Notes: a model not told the origin generated them from the sequence alone. Counted from the stretch's first letter, positions 55,269 through 64,000 are shown. The stretch: 64,000 nt of DNA from Halostagnicola sp. A-GB9-2 (GCF_030068615.1 NZ_JASJOC010000008.1:62001-126000), one strand, 5' to 3'. Numbers and translations: made by a program.

Positions 55269-56408
55269 TTAGAACCCGAGAGTCAGGTCCTCTCTAACCT
55301 GTTGTTTCATCGCCTCTGCCGGGGCATGACGCATCTTTTCGATATGATCGGCTCCCTCGCTGATTGCTCCCAGCCCGTTTCGACGCGATCGTTCGACGAA
55401 CTCGCTGGCGCGTTCGATACGAACGGATTCGTACCACTCCTGGGCGTCCTCGAGCGAATCGTGTTCGTCGAGCGCGATCGAGAGCGCGAGTGCATCTTCG
55501 ATCGCCATCCCACCTCCCTGAGCAGCGTGGGGTGTCATGCCGTGGGAAGCATCGCCGAGCAGCGTTACGTCCCCTTTCGACCAGGTTTCCATCGGCGGCA
55601 CGTACGGCGCATCGACGGATTTTATCGAATCGACCGGTGTCGCGTCGATCATTTCGCCGACGCGGTCGGGTTTGGACGCGGCGCGTTCGAGCAACCCATC
55701 TTTGACATCGGCCGGATCTTTCGATTCAATCTCCTCGCTGTGCATCGTGTAGAACCAGTATCCCTTCCGGGTATCGGCCTCGAGCGGGACGTAACCTACG
55801 TGGCCGTCCTCGGCGAACACGTTCCAGAGCTTGTCCTCGACTTCGGCCGGCGGTCGCCACTCCGGGAGTCCGCGATGCGTGACACAGTCGAGGTACTCGA
55901 GCGAGTGACCCGGGAAGAGCGATTCTCTAACGGCCGAGTTGATACCGTCGGCGCCGACGGCGAACGCCGCGTCGACGTCGGTGCCGTCGGCGAACTGCAC
56001 GGTGACCGAGTCACCGTCCTGTTCGACGCCGATACACTCTTTGCCCATCGTGATGTTCTCCTCGCCGATCTTCGAGACGAGAATTTCCTGAAACTTGGAT
56101 CGATATATCCCGTGCACCCTGAAGCCGAACTCGTCCTCGAACTCGGTCCAGTCGTTCTCCATGACGAACTCGTCGCTCGCGTCGCGGACGGAATAGCCAG
56201 CGTGACTGGCGCCGTGTTTCTGGACGTCGGCTGCAAGGCCGAGGCGGTCAAGCGCCTGCATCGTGTTGATCTGCCAGATGATTCCCGCCCCGGCGGGTTT
56301 GTATTCGTCAGTCGCTTCGTAAACGTGGAAGTCGATTCCGCGTTGCTTGAGCCCCACTGCGAGCGAGAGGCCGCCGATACCGCCACCGATGATCGTTGCT
56401 TCGGTCAT
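55269..56408 (-). CDS. FAD-dependent aromatic monooxygenase (salicylate/3-hydroxybenzoate hydroxylase-like)
   Basis: The 379-residue flavoprotein starts MTEATIIGGGIGGLSLAVGL (GxGxxG). The DG motif is AVGADGINSAVRES near 150, and the GD motif VTLLGDASHGMTPHAAQGGG near 280 holds the FAD ribityl-binding Asp. The architecture and length match single-component group A hydroxylases such as salicylate 1-hydroxylase and 3-hydroxybenzoate 6-hydroxylase. It lies 69 nt after the dioxygenase gene on the same strand, so it likely makes the dihydroxy-aromatic that the dioxygenase cleaves. The exact substrate cannot be set from sequence. Confidence 0.87.
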   Translation of the reverse strand: MTEATIIGGGIGGLSLAVGLKQRGIDFHVYEATDEYKPAGAGIIWQINTMQALDRLGLAADVQKHGASHAGYSVRDASDEFVMENDWTEFEDEFGFRVHGIYRSKFQEILVSKIGEENITMGKECIGVEQDGDSVTVQFADGTDVDAAFAVGADGINSAVRESLFPGHSLEYLDCVTHRGLPEWRPPAEVEDKLWNVFAEDGHVGYVPLEADTRKGYWFYTMHSEEIESKDPADVKDGLLERAASKPDRVGEMIDATPVDSIKSVDAPYVPPMETWSKGDVTLLGDASHGMTPHAAQGGGMAIEDALALSIALDEHDSLEDAQEWYESVRIERASEFVERSRRNGLGAISEGADHIEKMRHAPAEAMKQQVREDLTLGF

Positions 56409-56477
56409 GATTACTCTTCTCTTCGTATGTTGTCGTTCCGTGTATTGCTGGTCGCCCTGTGCTACCGATATATCCGT

Positions 56478-57389
56478 TCAATGGTCTTCTTCTTCTCCGA
56501 GCGGCGGGTGTGTCCCGTCCCAGAAGGTCACGATATCGTTCGGATCCTCCTCGTGAAACGTCGTCGGTGTATCCGCGTCGAGCTTCGCCACTTCGGTCGT
56601 GATCTCGACCCGGTGACCAGCAGGATCCCGGAAATACAACGAGACGTTGTTCCCGAGCACGTGCCGCGTAAAGTCGATATCGATCTCGTGACCGGCTTTC
56701 CCGAGCACGTCGACGAGCTGTTTCATGTGATTCAGGTCGGTCATCTGCCAGGCGATGTGGTGGAGGCCAGTTTGCTCCCGAGTCGGCGCCACGATCAACG
56801 CGACGTCGTGATGGTGGTCTCCCCACCGGGTGAACGCCATTCCCCACATGTCCGGCCCAGCCATCGCGACGTCCGAAATTTTGAATCCGAGAACGTCTCG
56901 GAGGAACTCCGCGTCCGTCTTTACGTCCGAGGACGCGAGCGTAATGTGGTCCTGTCCTTTCGGCGCGTGATGAACACCCGAATGCGGAAGCACCTGTTGA
57001 CGGTCGACGTCTGGTGCTTTCTCGACGACCTCGAGTTCGATCGGGAGCCCTCCTGGAAGCGACGTTCGAATCGACCGTTGCTGTCCGGGTTCCGCACCCT
57101 CGTGAATCTCGTATTCGACGCCCGCACTGGCGAGACGAGATTCGACTGACTCGAACTCTGATTCGGTTATCCGAATCGCGAAGTGATCGATTCCGGCTGT
57201 TCCCTCCTCGAGCGCGATCGTGTGGTGGTTATCGTACAAGTCGTAGTGGGTTTCGGGGTCGGTCTCGAGACGAACAACGTCCCCCGACGACCGCCGTCGT
57301 AAGCCCATCACCTCCTCGTAAAACGAAGCTGTTTCTTCGACGTTCGGTACATACAGGTGGGCGTGTTCGAATTTTCTCACACCTGGCAT
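56478..57389 (-). CDS. Type I extradiol ring-cleavage dioxygenase (VOC family, catechol 2,3-dioxygenase-like)
   Basis: The 303-residue protein has two VOC modules. The C-terminal module has the 2-His-1-carboxylate iron site: His148 (GQDHITLAS), His210 or His211 (TGLHHIAWQ) and Glu262 (GHRVEITTE). Tyr252 in SLYFRDPAGHR and His residues in WGDHHHDVAL match second-sphere residues of catechol 2,3-dioxygenase. All key residues are present, so activity is expected. The ATG at 57389 fits the first VOC strand better than one 21 nt upstream. It is the first gene of the minus-strand cluster. Confidence 0.9.
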   Translation of the reverse strand: MPGVRKFEHAHLYVPNVEETASFYEEVMGLRRRSSGDVVRLETDPETHYDLYDNHHTIALEEGTAGIDHFAIRITESEFESVESRLASAGVEYEIHEGAEPGQQRSIRTSLPGGLPIELEVVEKAPDVDRQQVLPHSGVHHAPKGQDHITLASSDVKTDAEFLRDVLGFKISDVAMAGPDMWGMAFTRWGDHHHDVALIVAPTREQTGLHHIAWQMTDLNHMKQLVDVLGKAGHEIDIDFTRHVLGNNVSLYFRDPAGHRVEITTEVAKLDADTPTTFHEEDPNDIVTFWDGTHPPLGEEEDH

Positions 57390-58134
57390 ATCACTCAGTG
57401 ATGCACCCATTTATTTATAACTATTGTTCTATCACATACCCGACGTTGTTTGTTCGCTTTTGTGACCGATATCCCACTGCAGAGGCCCTCCACTTGCAAG
57501 CGTTCGAGTCACCGGAAAACGATGATGGAACGACACTTCATCCCATCATCTGGAATTTGGCACCAATCCACACGGATCCGCGATAGTTTCGGGGAGTAAT
57601 TTCATGCAATGGGTTACCATTGTTCTAGTCCCCGGCCCCACATTCGTCCGACGACCGAACGAATTGGGCAGGTGCTACACTCACACGATTGCGACACGAT
57701 ACGGTGAGATTTACACTCGTACTTATGTATTACACGCTGTGACTCTTCGCGGCCGAGCCCGAACCAGCGGAGAACCCAGCGATACGTGTGCAATTTTCAT
57801 CGCGTGGGATCAGCCCATCAAGTGGGAGAAATTTACCGGCCGTTCGATTGGATGCATCCCCGCGAAGCCCTGATCGATGCTCCGGTCGCGATGGGTGAGC
57901 AATTCGCCAACTGACAACCACCAGTATCGCTCGTACCGTCGATTTCTCGATGCGCCGGACCACAGGATCGGTGCTTTCGTCGATCGATTACTCGACCGTC
58001 GTATTCAGGCAAACGCAGTATGGGTATCGATTTCCTCGTCTACAGTCCGAGAGTTCCGATCTACGTGCGGTCGCGTACGACCTGTACCCGGTGCGGAGCA
58101 GCTCTCAGAAAACCTGGGAGCCCATATACCGGCA
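57390..58134. other. Divergent intergenic region between dioxygenase and LIV importer
   Basis: About 745 bp with only short, unconvincing frames on either strand. It separates two divergent transcription units and probably carries promoters for both and sites for a shared regulator. AT-rich sequence near 57411-57430 is a candidate TATA for the dioxygenase. Confidence 0.5.
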
Positions 58135-58144
58135 CATTTATAAT
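58135..58144 (+). promoter_or_regulatory. TATA-like box for the LIV-type importer operon
   Basis: CATTTATAAT is centred about 28 nt before the ATG at 58168, supporting a leaderless start. Confidence 0.55.
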
Positions 58145-58167
58145 GTAAACCCTGTCAATAGTGTACC

Positions 58168-59376
58168 ATGCACAGACGGAGATTCATTTGTGCCAGTGGA
58201 GCAGCGAGTGTTGGAGCAATGGCGGGTTGCCTCGGTGGAAACGATGGAGACGACGAGACGATACACATCGGGAGTCTGCACGCGCTCGCACCCCCGGTGA
58301 CGGAGATCGCGGAAACAGAACAGGAAGCGGTTACCGCTGTGATCGATCGAATCAACGACGACGGCGGTATCGACGGGAGACCCGTCGAAGTTCAATTCGG
58401 CAGTACGGACTACGATGCCGCCACGGCTGCACAGGAAGCGACGCGGCTCGTCGAATCGGAAGGCGTCGACGTGCTCTACGGCGGGTTCGGTAGCCCGGAC
58501 GTACACGCGGTTGCGGATTACGTCAGGAACCGCGACGACATTCCATACCTCGTCCCCGCTGGATTCGCCTCGTTAAGCAGGGAGGACTGCCACCGGTCGA
58601 CGTTCACACTCGATGGCGACGAATCGATGGCATCGCGACTGGTCCTTCCGGAGATTCAGGGCCGGTCGGGGACGTCTGGCTGGTTGCACATCATCGATCA
58701 CGACTGGGGGTCACAGATCGAAGACCACTTTACGAACGTCCTAGAGGAGGAATACGACGACCTCGAGATTATCGAGACGACTCGAACGGCACCGGCCGCA
58801 GGCGACTTCTCGACGGCGATTACCGAAATGATGAACGCCGACCCCGATTGGTGTTACTTCGGTGGTGGCGGGATCGATTTCATCGAGTTCGTCAATCAGG
58901 GTCAACAAAACGACTTGCAGGAAGCGGTTGACCTGTACGCCCCTCACCTAGAAATTCAAGATCTCGCAGGGGCCGGGAGTAATGCGGAAGGAATCGTCGG
59001 TGGCATTCCGTACTCCCCCACAGTCGATACGGAACTCAACCAGGAGTTCATCGAGACGTTCCAGATGGAAGGTGACGGACTGCCAAACAGTATTTCCCAT
59101 ACCGCGCGCAACGCTTTGTACTTGTACAAGGAGGCGGTCGAATCGGCTGGAACGACCGAGTACGAATCCGTCATCGAAGCGCTCGAGACGAGTGAAATCG
59201 AGACACCAATGGGGTCCTTGCATATCCGTGAGTGTGATCACCGGGCAATGTCGGACCTTCACGTCGGTGAAGCAGTTGTGACCGACCAGTTCGAGATTCC
59301 GATCCCGGAACCGTTTGGATCCGAAGACGGTGAGTCACTCGCCGATAGCTGTGAGGATGTCGGCTGTGAACTGTGA
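58168..59376 (+). CDS. LIV-type ABC substrate-binding protein (Tat lipoprotein)
   Basis: The 402-residue protein has a Tat signal (HRRRFICASGAASVGA) and lipobox (MAGC). A type I periplasmic binding fold of the LivJ/branched-chain amino acid class follows (AVIDRINDDGGIDGRPVEVQ near 57; EATRLVESEGVDVLYGGFG near 90). In aromatic degraders such importers carry benzoate- or phenylacetate-type acids as well as amino acids. Divergence from the ring-cleavage genes supports an aromatic ligand. It heads an operon with the fused permease 34 nt downstream. Confidence 0.9.
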   Translation: MHRRRFICASGAASVGAMAGCLGGNDGDDETIHIGSLHALAPPVTEIAETEQEAVTAVIDRINDDGGIDGRPVEVQFGSTDYDAATAAQEATRLVESEGVDVLYGGFGSPDVHAVADYVRNRDDIPYLVPAGFASLSREDCHRSTFTLDGDESMASRLVLPEIQGRSGTSGWLHIIDHDWGSQIEDHFTNVLEEEYDDLEIIETTRTAPAAGDFSTAITEMMNADPDWCYFGGGGIDFIEFVNQGQQNDLQEAVDLYAPHLEIQDLAGAGSNAEGIVGGIPYSPTVDTELNQEFIETFQMEGDGLPNSISHTARNALYLYKEAVESAGTTEYESVIEALETSEIETPMGSLHIRECDHRAMSDLHVGEAVVTDQFEIPIPEPFGSEDGESLADSCEDVGCEL

Positions 59377-59409
59377 GAACGACATCGAAAGACTACTATA
59401 ACCACAATT

Positions 59410-61335
59410 ATGGATGTTAATTTATTCCTGAGTCAACTATTTAACGGGGTAGCGCTCGGGCTCCTCTACGTACTAGTCGCGTCTGGACTCACGCTGATCT
59501 TCGGTGTGACCGGGATATTGAACTTCGCTCACGGCGCATTGTTCATGTTGGGGGCGTTTTTCGCGGTTAGCGTCGTGAACGTTACGGGGTCGTTCTGGGT
59601 TGGGCTGTTGGTCGCGCCACTACTCGTCGGCTTCGTCGGGCTCGCACTCGAACGAACGACCATCCAACCGTTGTATCAAAAGGATATCGCCTACTCGATT
59701 CTCCTGACGTTCGGGTTGGCACTGATCATCACCGACGGCGTCGAGTTACTGTGGGGAAGTCAGCGATCGATGGATACACCGGGGCTACTGGCCGGGGCGG
59801 TACAACTCGGACCACTCTCGGTTCCCCGTTATCAGATCTTCGTGATGTGTATCGCCGCGACCGTGGCGATCGGGCTCTGGGCCTTCTTCGAACGAACCGA
59901 CCTCGGCCTGGTCATGCGAGCGGGGTCCCAACGGAAAGAAACGGTTCGGCTACTGGGTATCGACATTTCGCGATCGTTCACGCTCGTGTTTGGCATCGGC
60001 TCCGGATTGGCAGGCCTAGCAGGTGTCCTAATGGGACCGATGCGGGGAGTCAACTCGGGAATGGGCGACCAGATTCTCTTCGTTGCCTTCATCGTCGTCA
60101 TCCTCGGGGGCCTCGGGAGTTTCAAGGGGGCCGCGGTCGCGGGACTGGTTATCGGGATACTCGAAGCGCTCGGTCAAGCGTACGTTCCACAGCTTACGGG
60201 CTATTACATCTACATAATTCTGATAGCAACGCTTCTCGTTCGACCACAGGGACTGTACGGGTATTACGGGGAAAAAGACATCATGAAACGCTTGCCGAAG
60301 GTAGCGTTAGATCGCCACATCAAGCCACTTCCGCTCTCGGATAGTAAACTACTGTCAGTCGTCGCTCTTCTCGCTCTGTTTCCGGTCGTTACCTTGCTGG
60401 GTATCTCCGACTACTACCTGGGGATTCTCACGCTGATGCTCGTTATGGCCCTACTCGCGCTCAGCTTAGATCTCGTGCTCGGCTACCTGGGTTTACTTTC
60501 TCTCGGACACGCCGCCTTCTTCGGAATAGGTGCCTACGGTGCCAGTCTGACCGCGATCCATCTGACGAATTCACTTTTCGTGGCACTCGTCGTGGCAACC
60601 GTCTGTTCAATGATCTTCGCCTGGTTCTTCGGGCTCCTCGCAATCCGGTTCTCCGGCATTTTCTTTGCGATCATCACGCTCGCGATCGCACAAGTAGTGT
60701 ACCTCGTTGCCGGCGATTGGGAGGGAGTTACCGGCGGTGAAATCGGCATGGGCGTTCCCACGTTCGAGGTTCTCGGTTACCCTCTCGAGAGTGCGACCGA
60801 GTTCTACTACGCTGCACTGGCGCTGACCATCGTCCTGTACGCTTTCGCGGTCCACATCCTTGATACGCCCTTTGGGCGAGGAATGGTCGCGATTCGCGAA
60901 GGCGAGCGACGAGCGACGTTCCTCGGATACGATACGGCGCTGTTCAAACGACGTGCACTCGTCGTGTCCGCCCCGATCGCAGCGGTTGGTGGGGTTCTCT
61001 TCGCGGGTTCACAAAGTTACGTCACCCCAACAGTCTCACACTGGCTACTGTCCGCCGAAGCCGCGCTAATCGTAATACTCGGTGGCATGGGAACGCTATT
61101 TGGACCGATGGCAGGCGCCGCGGTGTTCGTCGGAATGGAACAGCTCGTTTCGACGTACGTCGACCAGTGGCGCCTCTTGATCGGACTTCTGATCGTGCTG
61201 GTCGTACTGTTCGCACCGAGAGGATTTATCAGTATCTACGACGCCCTACGACCAGTTCTCACGCGCATTGGTATCGGCTCTAACTCTGACAATCGCGCCA
61301 CCGACGTCACCGCTTCGAAGGAGGGAGAACAATGA
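59410..61335 (+). CDS. LIV-type ABC permease, LivH-LivM fusion
   Basis: The 641-residue protein joins both permease families in one chain. Residues about 1-285 are LivH-like (LIFGVTGILNFAHGALFMLG near 35; FVAFIVVILGGLGSFKGAAV near 220). Residues about 310-620 are LivM-like (GYLGLLSLGHAAFFGIGAYG near 360; ALIVILGGMGTLFGPMAGAA near 555). A soluble linker of about 25 residues connects them. Most LIV systems use separate LivH and LivM proteins. The stop overlaps the ATPase start by ATGA. The permease dimer would be formed by one polypeptide. Confidence 0.93.
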   Translation: MDVNLFLSQLFNGVALGLLYVLVASGLTLIFGVTGILNFAHGALFMLGAFFAVSVVNVTGSFWVGLLVAPLLVGFVGLALERTTIQPLYQKDIAYSILLTFGLALIITDGVELLWGSQRSMDTPGLLAGAVQLGPLSVPRYQIFVMCIAATVAIGLWAFFERTDLGLVMRAGSQRKETVRLLGIDISRSFTLVFGIGSGLAGLAGVLMGPMRGVNSGMGDQILFVAFIVVILGGLGSFKGAAVAGLVIGILEALGQAYVPQLTGYYIYIILIATLLVRPQGLYGYYGEKDIMKRLPKVALDRHIKPLPLSDSKLLSVVALLALFPVVTLLGISDYYLGILTLMLVMALLALSLDLVLGYLGLLSLGHAAFFGIGAYGASLTAIHLTNSLFVALVVATVCSMIFAWFFGLLAIRFSGIFFAIITLAIAQVVYLVAGDWEGVTGGEIGMGVPTFEVLGYPLESATEFYYAALALTIVLYAFAVHILDTPFGRGMVAIREGERRATFLGYDTALFKRRALVVSAPIAAVGGVLFAGSQSYVTPTVSHWLLSAEAALIVILGGMGTLFGPMAGAAVFVGMEQLVSTYVDQWRLLIGLLIVLVVLFAPRGFISIYDALRPVLTRIGIGSNSDNRATDVTASKEGEQ

Positions 61336-62879
61336 CGATCCTCGAAATAGAAAACCTCACGAAATCGTTCGGCAAACTCGTCGCCGTCGACGACGTCAGT
61401 CTCGGCGTCGAAGAAGGGACCGTTCACTCGGTAATCGGCCCCAACGGTGCCGGAAAATCGACGCTGTTTAACCTCGTAACGGGGTTGTACGAACCGACGA
61501 ACGGTCGCATGACCTTCGATGGGACTGATATCACGGAACATGACCCGGATGAAATCGTTCGTCTCGGAATCGCACGCTCGTTCCAGACGTCCGATGTTTT
61601 CCCGGCGATGACCGTCAAAGAGAACGTCCTGACGGCCGCCCAGGCGGCCTCGGATCACAAGCGATCGATCCGCGTGAAGGCAAGTTCCCTCGAGGAGCAC
61701 GAGCAGCGCGCAGAATCGGTACTCGCAGATATCGGACTCGAGCAGTACACTGACACCGTCGCGCGAAACTTGAGTCACGGCGACAGACGAAAGCTCGAGA
61801 TTGCGCTCACGGTTGTCAACGACCCTTCAGTACTGTTGCTCGACGAACCGGCAGCCGGAATGGGAAAAGAGGAGAGTCTCGAATTGACCGAGATGATCGA
61901 GCGAATAACTACCGAACGCGGAATTACTGTCATGCTAATCGAACACGATATCGAGATTGTGATGGACATATCTGACCGGATCACCGTACTCCAAGCCGGC
62001 CAAATCATCGCGGACGGAACACCAGAAGAGGTTGGAGCAGACGAAACTGTCAGGAAGGCTTATCTCGGAACAGGCGACAAGAAGTGGCGCGGAAGCGTCG
62101 CCTCATCGAAATCTGCCGACGATACCTCTGAGGAACCGGAACAAGACGGCGACCCGCTATTGCGCGTCAATAGCCTATTCGCGGGTTACGGTCAGGGTGA
62201 TATCATTCGAAACGTTTCACTCTCCGTCGAAGAAGGCGAGATTGTCTCATTAATCGGCCGAAACGGAGTCGGAAAAACGACGACGCTTCGATCGATCGCG
62301 GGCGCGCTGGAATCGCGTGGAACGGTGACGTTAGGGTCTACCGACGTTTCGAAATATTCCGACCACCAGCGTGCAACCCAGGGGATCGGGTTCGTGCCCG
62401 AAGACCGTCAGATCTTCCCGTACCTCACGGTCGAAGAGAATCTACAGATGGGAACGCTTGGTTCCGCGGAAGACGGCGTCTATACGCTTGAGGAAATCTT
62501 CGAGCAGTTCCCGCGGCTCCGGGAACGACGGCACAACCTCGGCGTTCAACTGAGCGGTGGTGAGCAACAGATGCTTGCGATCGCTCGGGTGCTCCTCAGT
62601 CCAACGGATGTCCTCTTGCTCGACGAACCAACCGAGGGTCTGGCACCCCAGATTGTCAGCGATGTCCTCGAAATCATCACCGATATTCGAGAGGAAGGAA
62701 TATCAGTTCTACTCGTCGAGCAGAATCTCAACGTCGTTCTGAAAGCGGCAGACAGACATTACGTGCTCCACAACGGTGAAATTGTCTTCCAGGGGTCGCG
62801 AACTGAACTACAAGAACACAATGAGGTGGTCGATGAGTACCTGGGCATAGCTGTCGGTTCTTCGACGGACACGCTATAG
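61332..62879 (+). CDS. LIV-type ABC ATPase, LivG-LivF fusion
   Basis: The 515-residue chain contains two complete ATPase domains. The LivG-like half (residues 1-250) has Walker A IGPNGAGKST, the LivG-type ARSFQTSDVFPAMTV Q-loop, signature NLSHGDRRKLEI and Walker B VLLLDEPAAGM. An acidic linker (SADDTSEEPEQDGD) leads to the LivF-like half. That half has Walker A IGRNGVGKTT, signature QLSGGEQQMLAIAR and Walker B VLLLDEPTEGL. Both domains have all catalytic motifs. Together with the fused permease, the importer needs only three polypeptides instead of five. Confidence 0.93.
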   Translation: MTILEIENLTKSFGKLVAVDDVSLGVEEGTVHSVIGPNGAGKSTLFNLVTGLYEPTNGRMTFDGTDITEHDPDEIVRLGIARSFQTSDVFPAMTVKENVLTAAQAASDHKRSIRVKASSLEEHEQRAESVLADIGLEQYTDTVARNLSHGDRRKLEIALTVVNDPSVLLLDEPAAGMGKEESLELTEMIERITTERGITVMLIEHDIEIVMDISDRITVLQAGQIIADGTPEEVGADETVRKAYLGTGDKKWRGSVASSKSADDTSEEPEQDGDPLLRVNSLFAGYGQGDIIRNVSLSVEEGEIVSLIGRNGVGKTTTLRSIAGALESRGTVTLGSTDVSKYSDHQRATQGIGFVPEDRQIFPYLTVEENLQMGTLGSAEDGVYTLEEIFEQFPRLRERRHNLGVQLSGGEQQMLAIARVLLSPTDVLLLDEPTEGLAPQIVSDVLEIITDIREEGISVLLVEQNLNVVLKAADRHYVLHNGEIVFQGSRTELQEHNEVVDEYLGIAVGSSTDTL

Positions 62880-63450
62880 TTTCCGATCTACAATTAACTG
62901 TTGGTGGTTGCTTCATGGTGGTATCATGGATAATAATCCTCGAGTATTTCGTCAGGAATCATTCTGGTGTGGACATCACAGTCCTCTCGCCGACTAAGCG
63001 CGTCTCGAGGACTGTTTGACCGTGAAGTTTCGTCCGATATTTGCGGTCGAATCCATAATTCCAAATCATAATATATATCCAGATATAACAACCTATACAC
63101 CCGACTATATACAATATTAATTTAGAATATTAAGATAATATCGCACTACTAGCTTGACACGGCTATTACTCGATATTATGTCATCCGATTATATCGTGTT
63201 TGTAACTGACTTCTTTGTCAAGATTACAGGCATATGTCCGTATGATATTTCTTTATCGGAATCACAGCCACTAGATGATCCGGATATATCGAAGCACCGG
63301 CACGGTCTAGTTCAAATCCGTCTTAGCAGACATTCAGCCATCGAGCGCTTGATTCGGTCGATCGTAGTAGTGTAGTAGTGGCATCTCAACCGTCTCAGCC
63401 GTCTGCGAGCGCTGGTTGGGCAGTCACCAGAATATATGAAAGTGATCGAT
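62880..63450. other. AT-rich region without a gene
   Basis: About 570 bp after the LIV operon, very AT-rich near 63055-63170. A frame at 63154-63375 is open but has no recognisable domain. Nothing else was seen. Confidence 0.5.
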
Positions 63451-63500
63451 CTGCATCGAGATGCTTCGAGATGCTTCGAGATGCTTCGAGATGCTTCGAG
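63451..63500. repeat. Tandem 10-bp repeat, four exact units plus one degenerate
   Basis: ATGCTTCGAG is repeated exactly four times at 63461-63500, preceded by a variant unit CTGCATCGAG at 63451-63460. The array is bracketed by AAGTGATC and, inverted, GATCACTT. The unit length is close to one DNA helical turn. It may be a regulator-binding array or a slippage product. Confidence 0.9.
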
Positions 63501-63501
63501 A

Positions 63502-63741
63502 TCACTTTTCGATGTAGTTTCGCTCGCGATGTTGAACTGGCCGCTCAATCTCGACGAGTGAGAGAATCAGCCAGCCAGCATCGATAAGAAGCGTTGTTTC
63601 GCCGATTTCGTGTTTCTGTTGAATTCGGTGGAGGAACGTCGTCCTCAGAAACCGAGATTTCTGCTGTGCAAACGAGGGCACAGTTCGCGTTACTGGGCGT
63701 TGATAAATCGAGACTGAAGGAGATGGAAGCCCTTCTACCAA
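63502..63741 (-). pseudogene. Probable IS6-like transposase fragment
   Basis: The 79-codon frame contains FLHRIQQKHEIGETTLLIDA and later QHRERNYIEK. These resemble the second-Asp block and the following H-G-x-R-N-x-(I/V)-E segment of IS6-family haloarchaeal transposases, in degenerate form. No start domain or inverted repeats are present. The assignment is tentative. Confidence 0.4.
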
Positions 63742-63832
63742 GTCGTGACTGTAGTGTGAGAAGAATTCTATAACACCCTCGAGTTAATACGAGACGAAGG
63801 GGCGACGCCCGAGTAACACGACAGCGATCGCT

Positions 63833-64000
63833 TCACTCGATACGTTCTCGCTTTGCAATCGTGACGAACGACTCGTTTTCAACGTTAAAAGGGTTGATCG
63901 AGTAGTCGAGACCCGTAACACGTGACGGCTTCGCCGGCAGCGAGTACTCACCCTTCGAATTCCAGGTTAGCGCGGAGGCGTTGTTGAAGTGCGTCAATAT
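63833..64000 (-). CDS. C-terminal end of an unidentified protein, partial
   Basis: A frame enters from the window edge at 64000 and ends at a TGA at 63833-63835, giving 55 codons. It includes GEYSLPAKPSRVTGLDYSIN and ends SFVTIAKRERIE. The codon pattern looks coding, but I do not recognise the family. The rest lies outside the window. Confidence 0.45.
   Translation of the reverse strand: MLTHFNNASALTWNSKGEYSLPAKPSRVTGLDYSINPFNVENESFVTIAKRERIE

Noticed and set aside
55302-57149. Open frame of 615 codons on the plus strand
   Set aside because: It is the complement of the FAD monooxygenase and dioxygenase genes, whose minus-strand products have full family motifs. The plus-strand translation is Arg/Val/Asp-rich without domains, a common artefact in GC-rich haloarchaeal DNA.
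57604-57873. 89-codon plus-strand ORF in the dioxygenase-LIV intergenic region
   Set aside because: No recognisable motif, no clear start signal, and an overlapping open frame on the other strand is equally unconvincing.
63300-63340. Possible tRNA T-loop (GTTCAAATC)
   Set aside because: The flanking bases do not form a T-stem and no anticodon or acceptor arms were found nearby.
63451-63500. Short repeats as a possible CRISPR array
   Set aside because: Units are 10 bp, directly adjacent and without spacers, so it is a simple tandem repeat.

Overview
This window is haloarchaeal DNA, most like the Natrialbaceae. The predicted proteins are acidic. Exported proteins carry twin-arginine (Tat) signals, often with a lipobox. 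Several genes have an AT-rich TATA-like box about 27-32 nt before the ATG, as in leaderless haloarchaeal transcripts. The insertion-sequence (IS) transposases are also haloarchaeal in type. The family-level assignment is inference. No rRNA, tRNA or CRISPR array was seen.

Layout. (1) 1-6042: a divergent pair for the salicylyl-CoA route to gentisate (EntE/SdgA-type aryl-acid ligase cut by the window edge, and a two-domain salicylyl-CoA 5-hydroxylase), then a universal stress protein and a sodium:solute symporter with its small DUF3311 partner. (2) 6043-12150: IS-rich decay zone with one apparently intact IS, a dead IS630 copy and a TRAP-TAXI transporter whose two genes both carry in-frame stops. 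(3) 12154-15094: class III CoA-transferases A and B and a fragment of a third (C'). (4) 15591-17481: an MBL-fold hydrolase and a nitroreductase. (5) 17594-29517: a peptide-type ABC transporter (two permeases, two ATPases, a separate Tat-lipoprotein binding protein) with two CapA-family proteins, a decarboxylase-type amidohydrolase and an MmgE/PrpD protein. (6) 29760-34896: IS630 nested inside another transposase gene, an IS5-type element with an 8-bp target duplication inside a MATE gene, and an 80-bp MITE-like element. (7) 35400-42880: a mosaic CoA-transferase pseudogene, an intact CoA-transferase C, a Tat esterase, an IclR regulator, an intact MATE exporter, a CoA-transferase tail and IS630 debris. 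(8) 42972-45155: tyrosine integrase and a FilR1-type regulator. (9) 45772-57389: an aromatic ring-cleavage cluster (extradiol dioxygenase, FAD monooxygenase, two FAH-family proteins, two SDRs, amidohydrolase, cyclase, acyl-CoA synthetase) ending in a broken thiolase and a broken OB-fold partner. (10) 58168-62879: a LIV-type ABC importer with both permeases fused and both ATPases fused. (11) 62880-64000: a tandem repeat, IS debris and the end of an unidentified gene.

Together this reads as an accessory catabolic island for aromatic or other organic acids: several importers, CoA activation by ligases and CoA-transferases, ring hydroxylation and cleavage, and local regulators. It is being remodelled by IS insertion, paralogue recombination and point mutation. 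The best candidates for undescribed biology are the ABC/CapA/amidohydrolase/PrpD locus and the meta-cleavage cluster with its fused LIV importer. Substrates for both are unknown from sequence alone.
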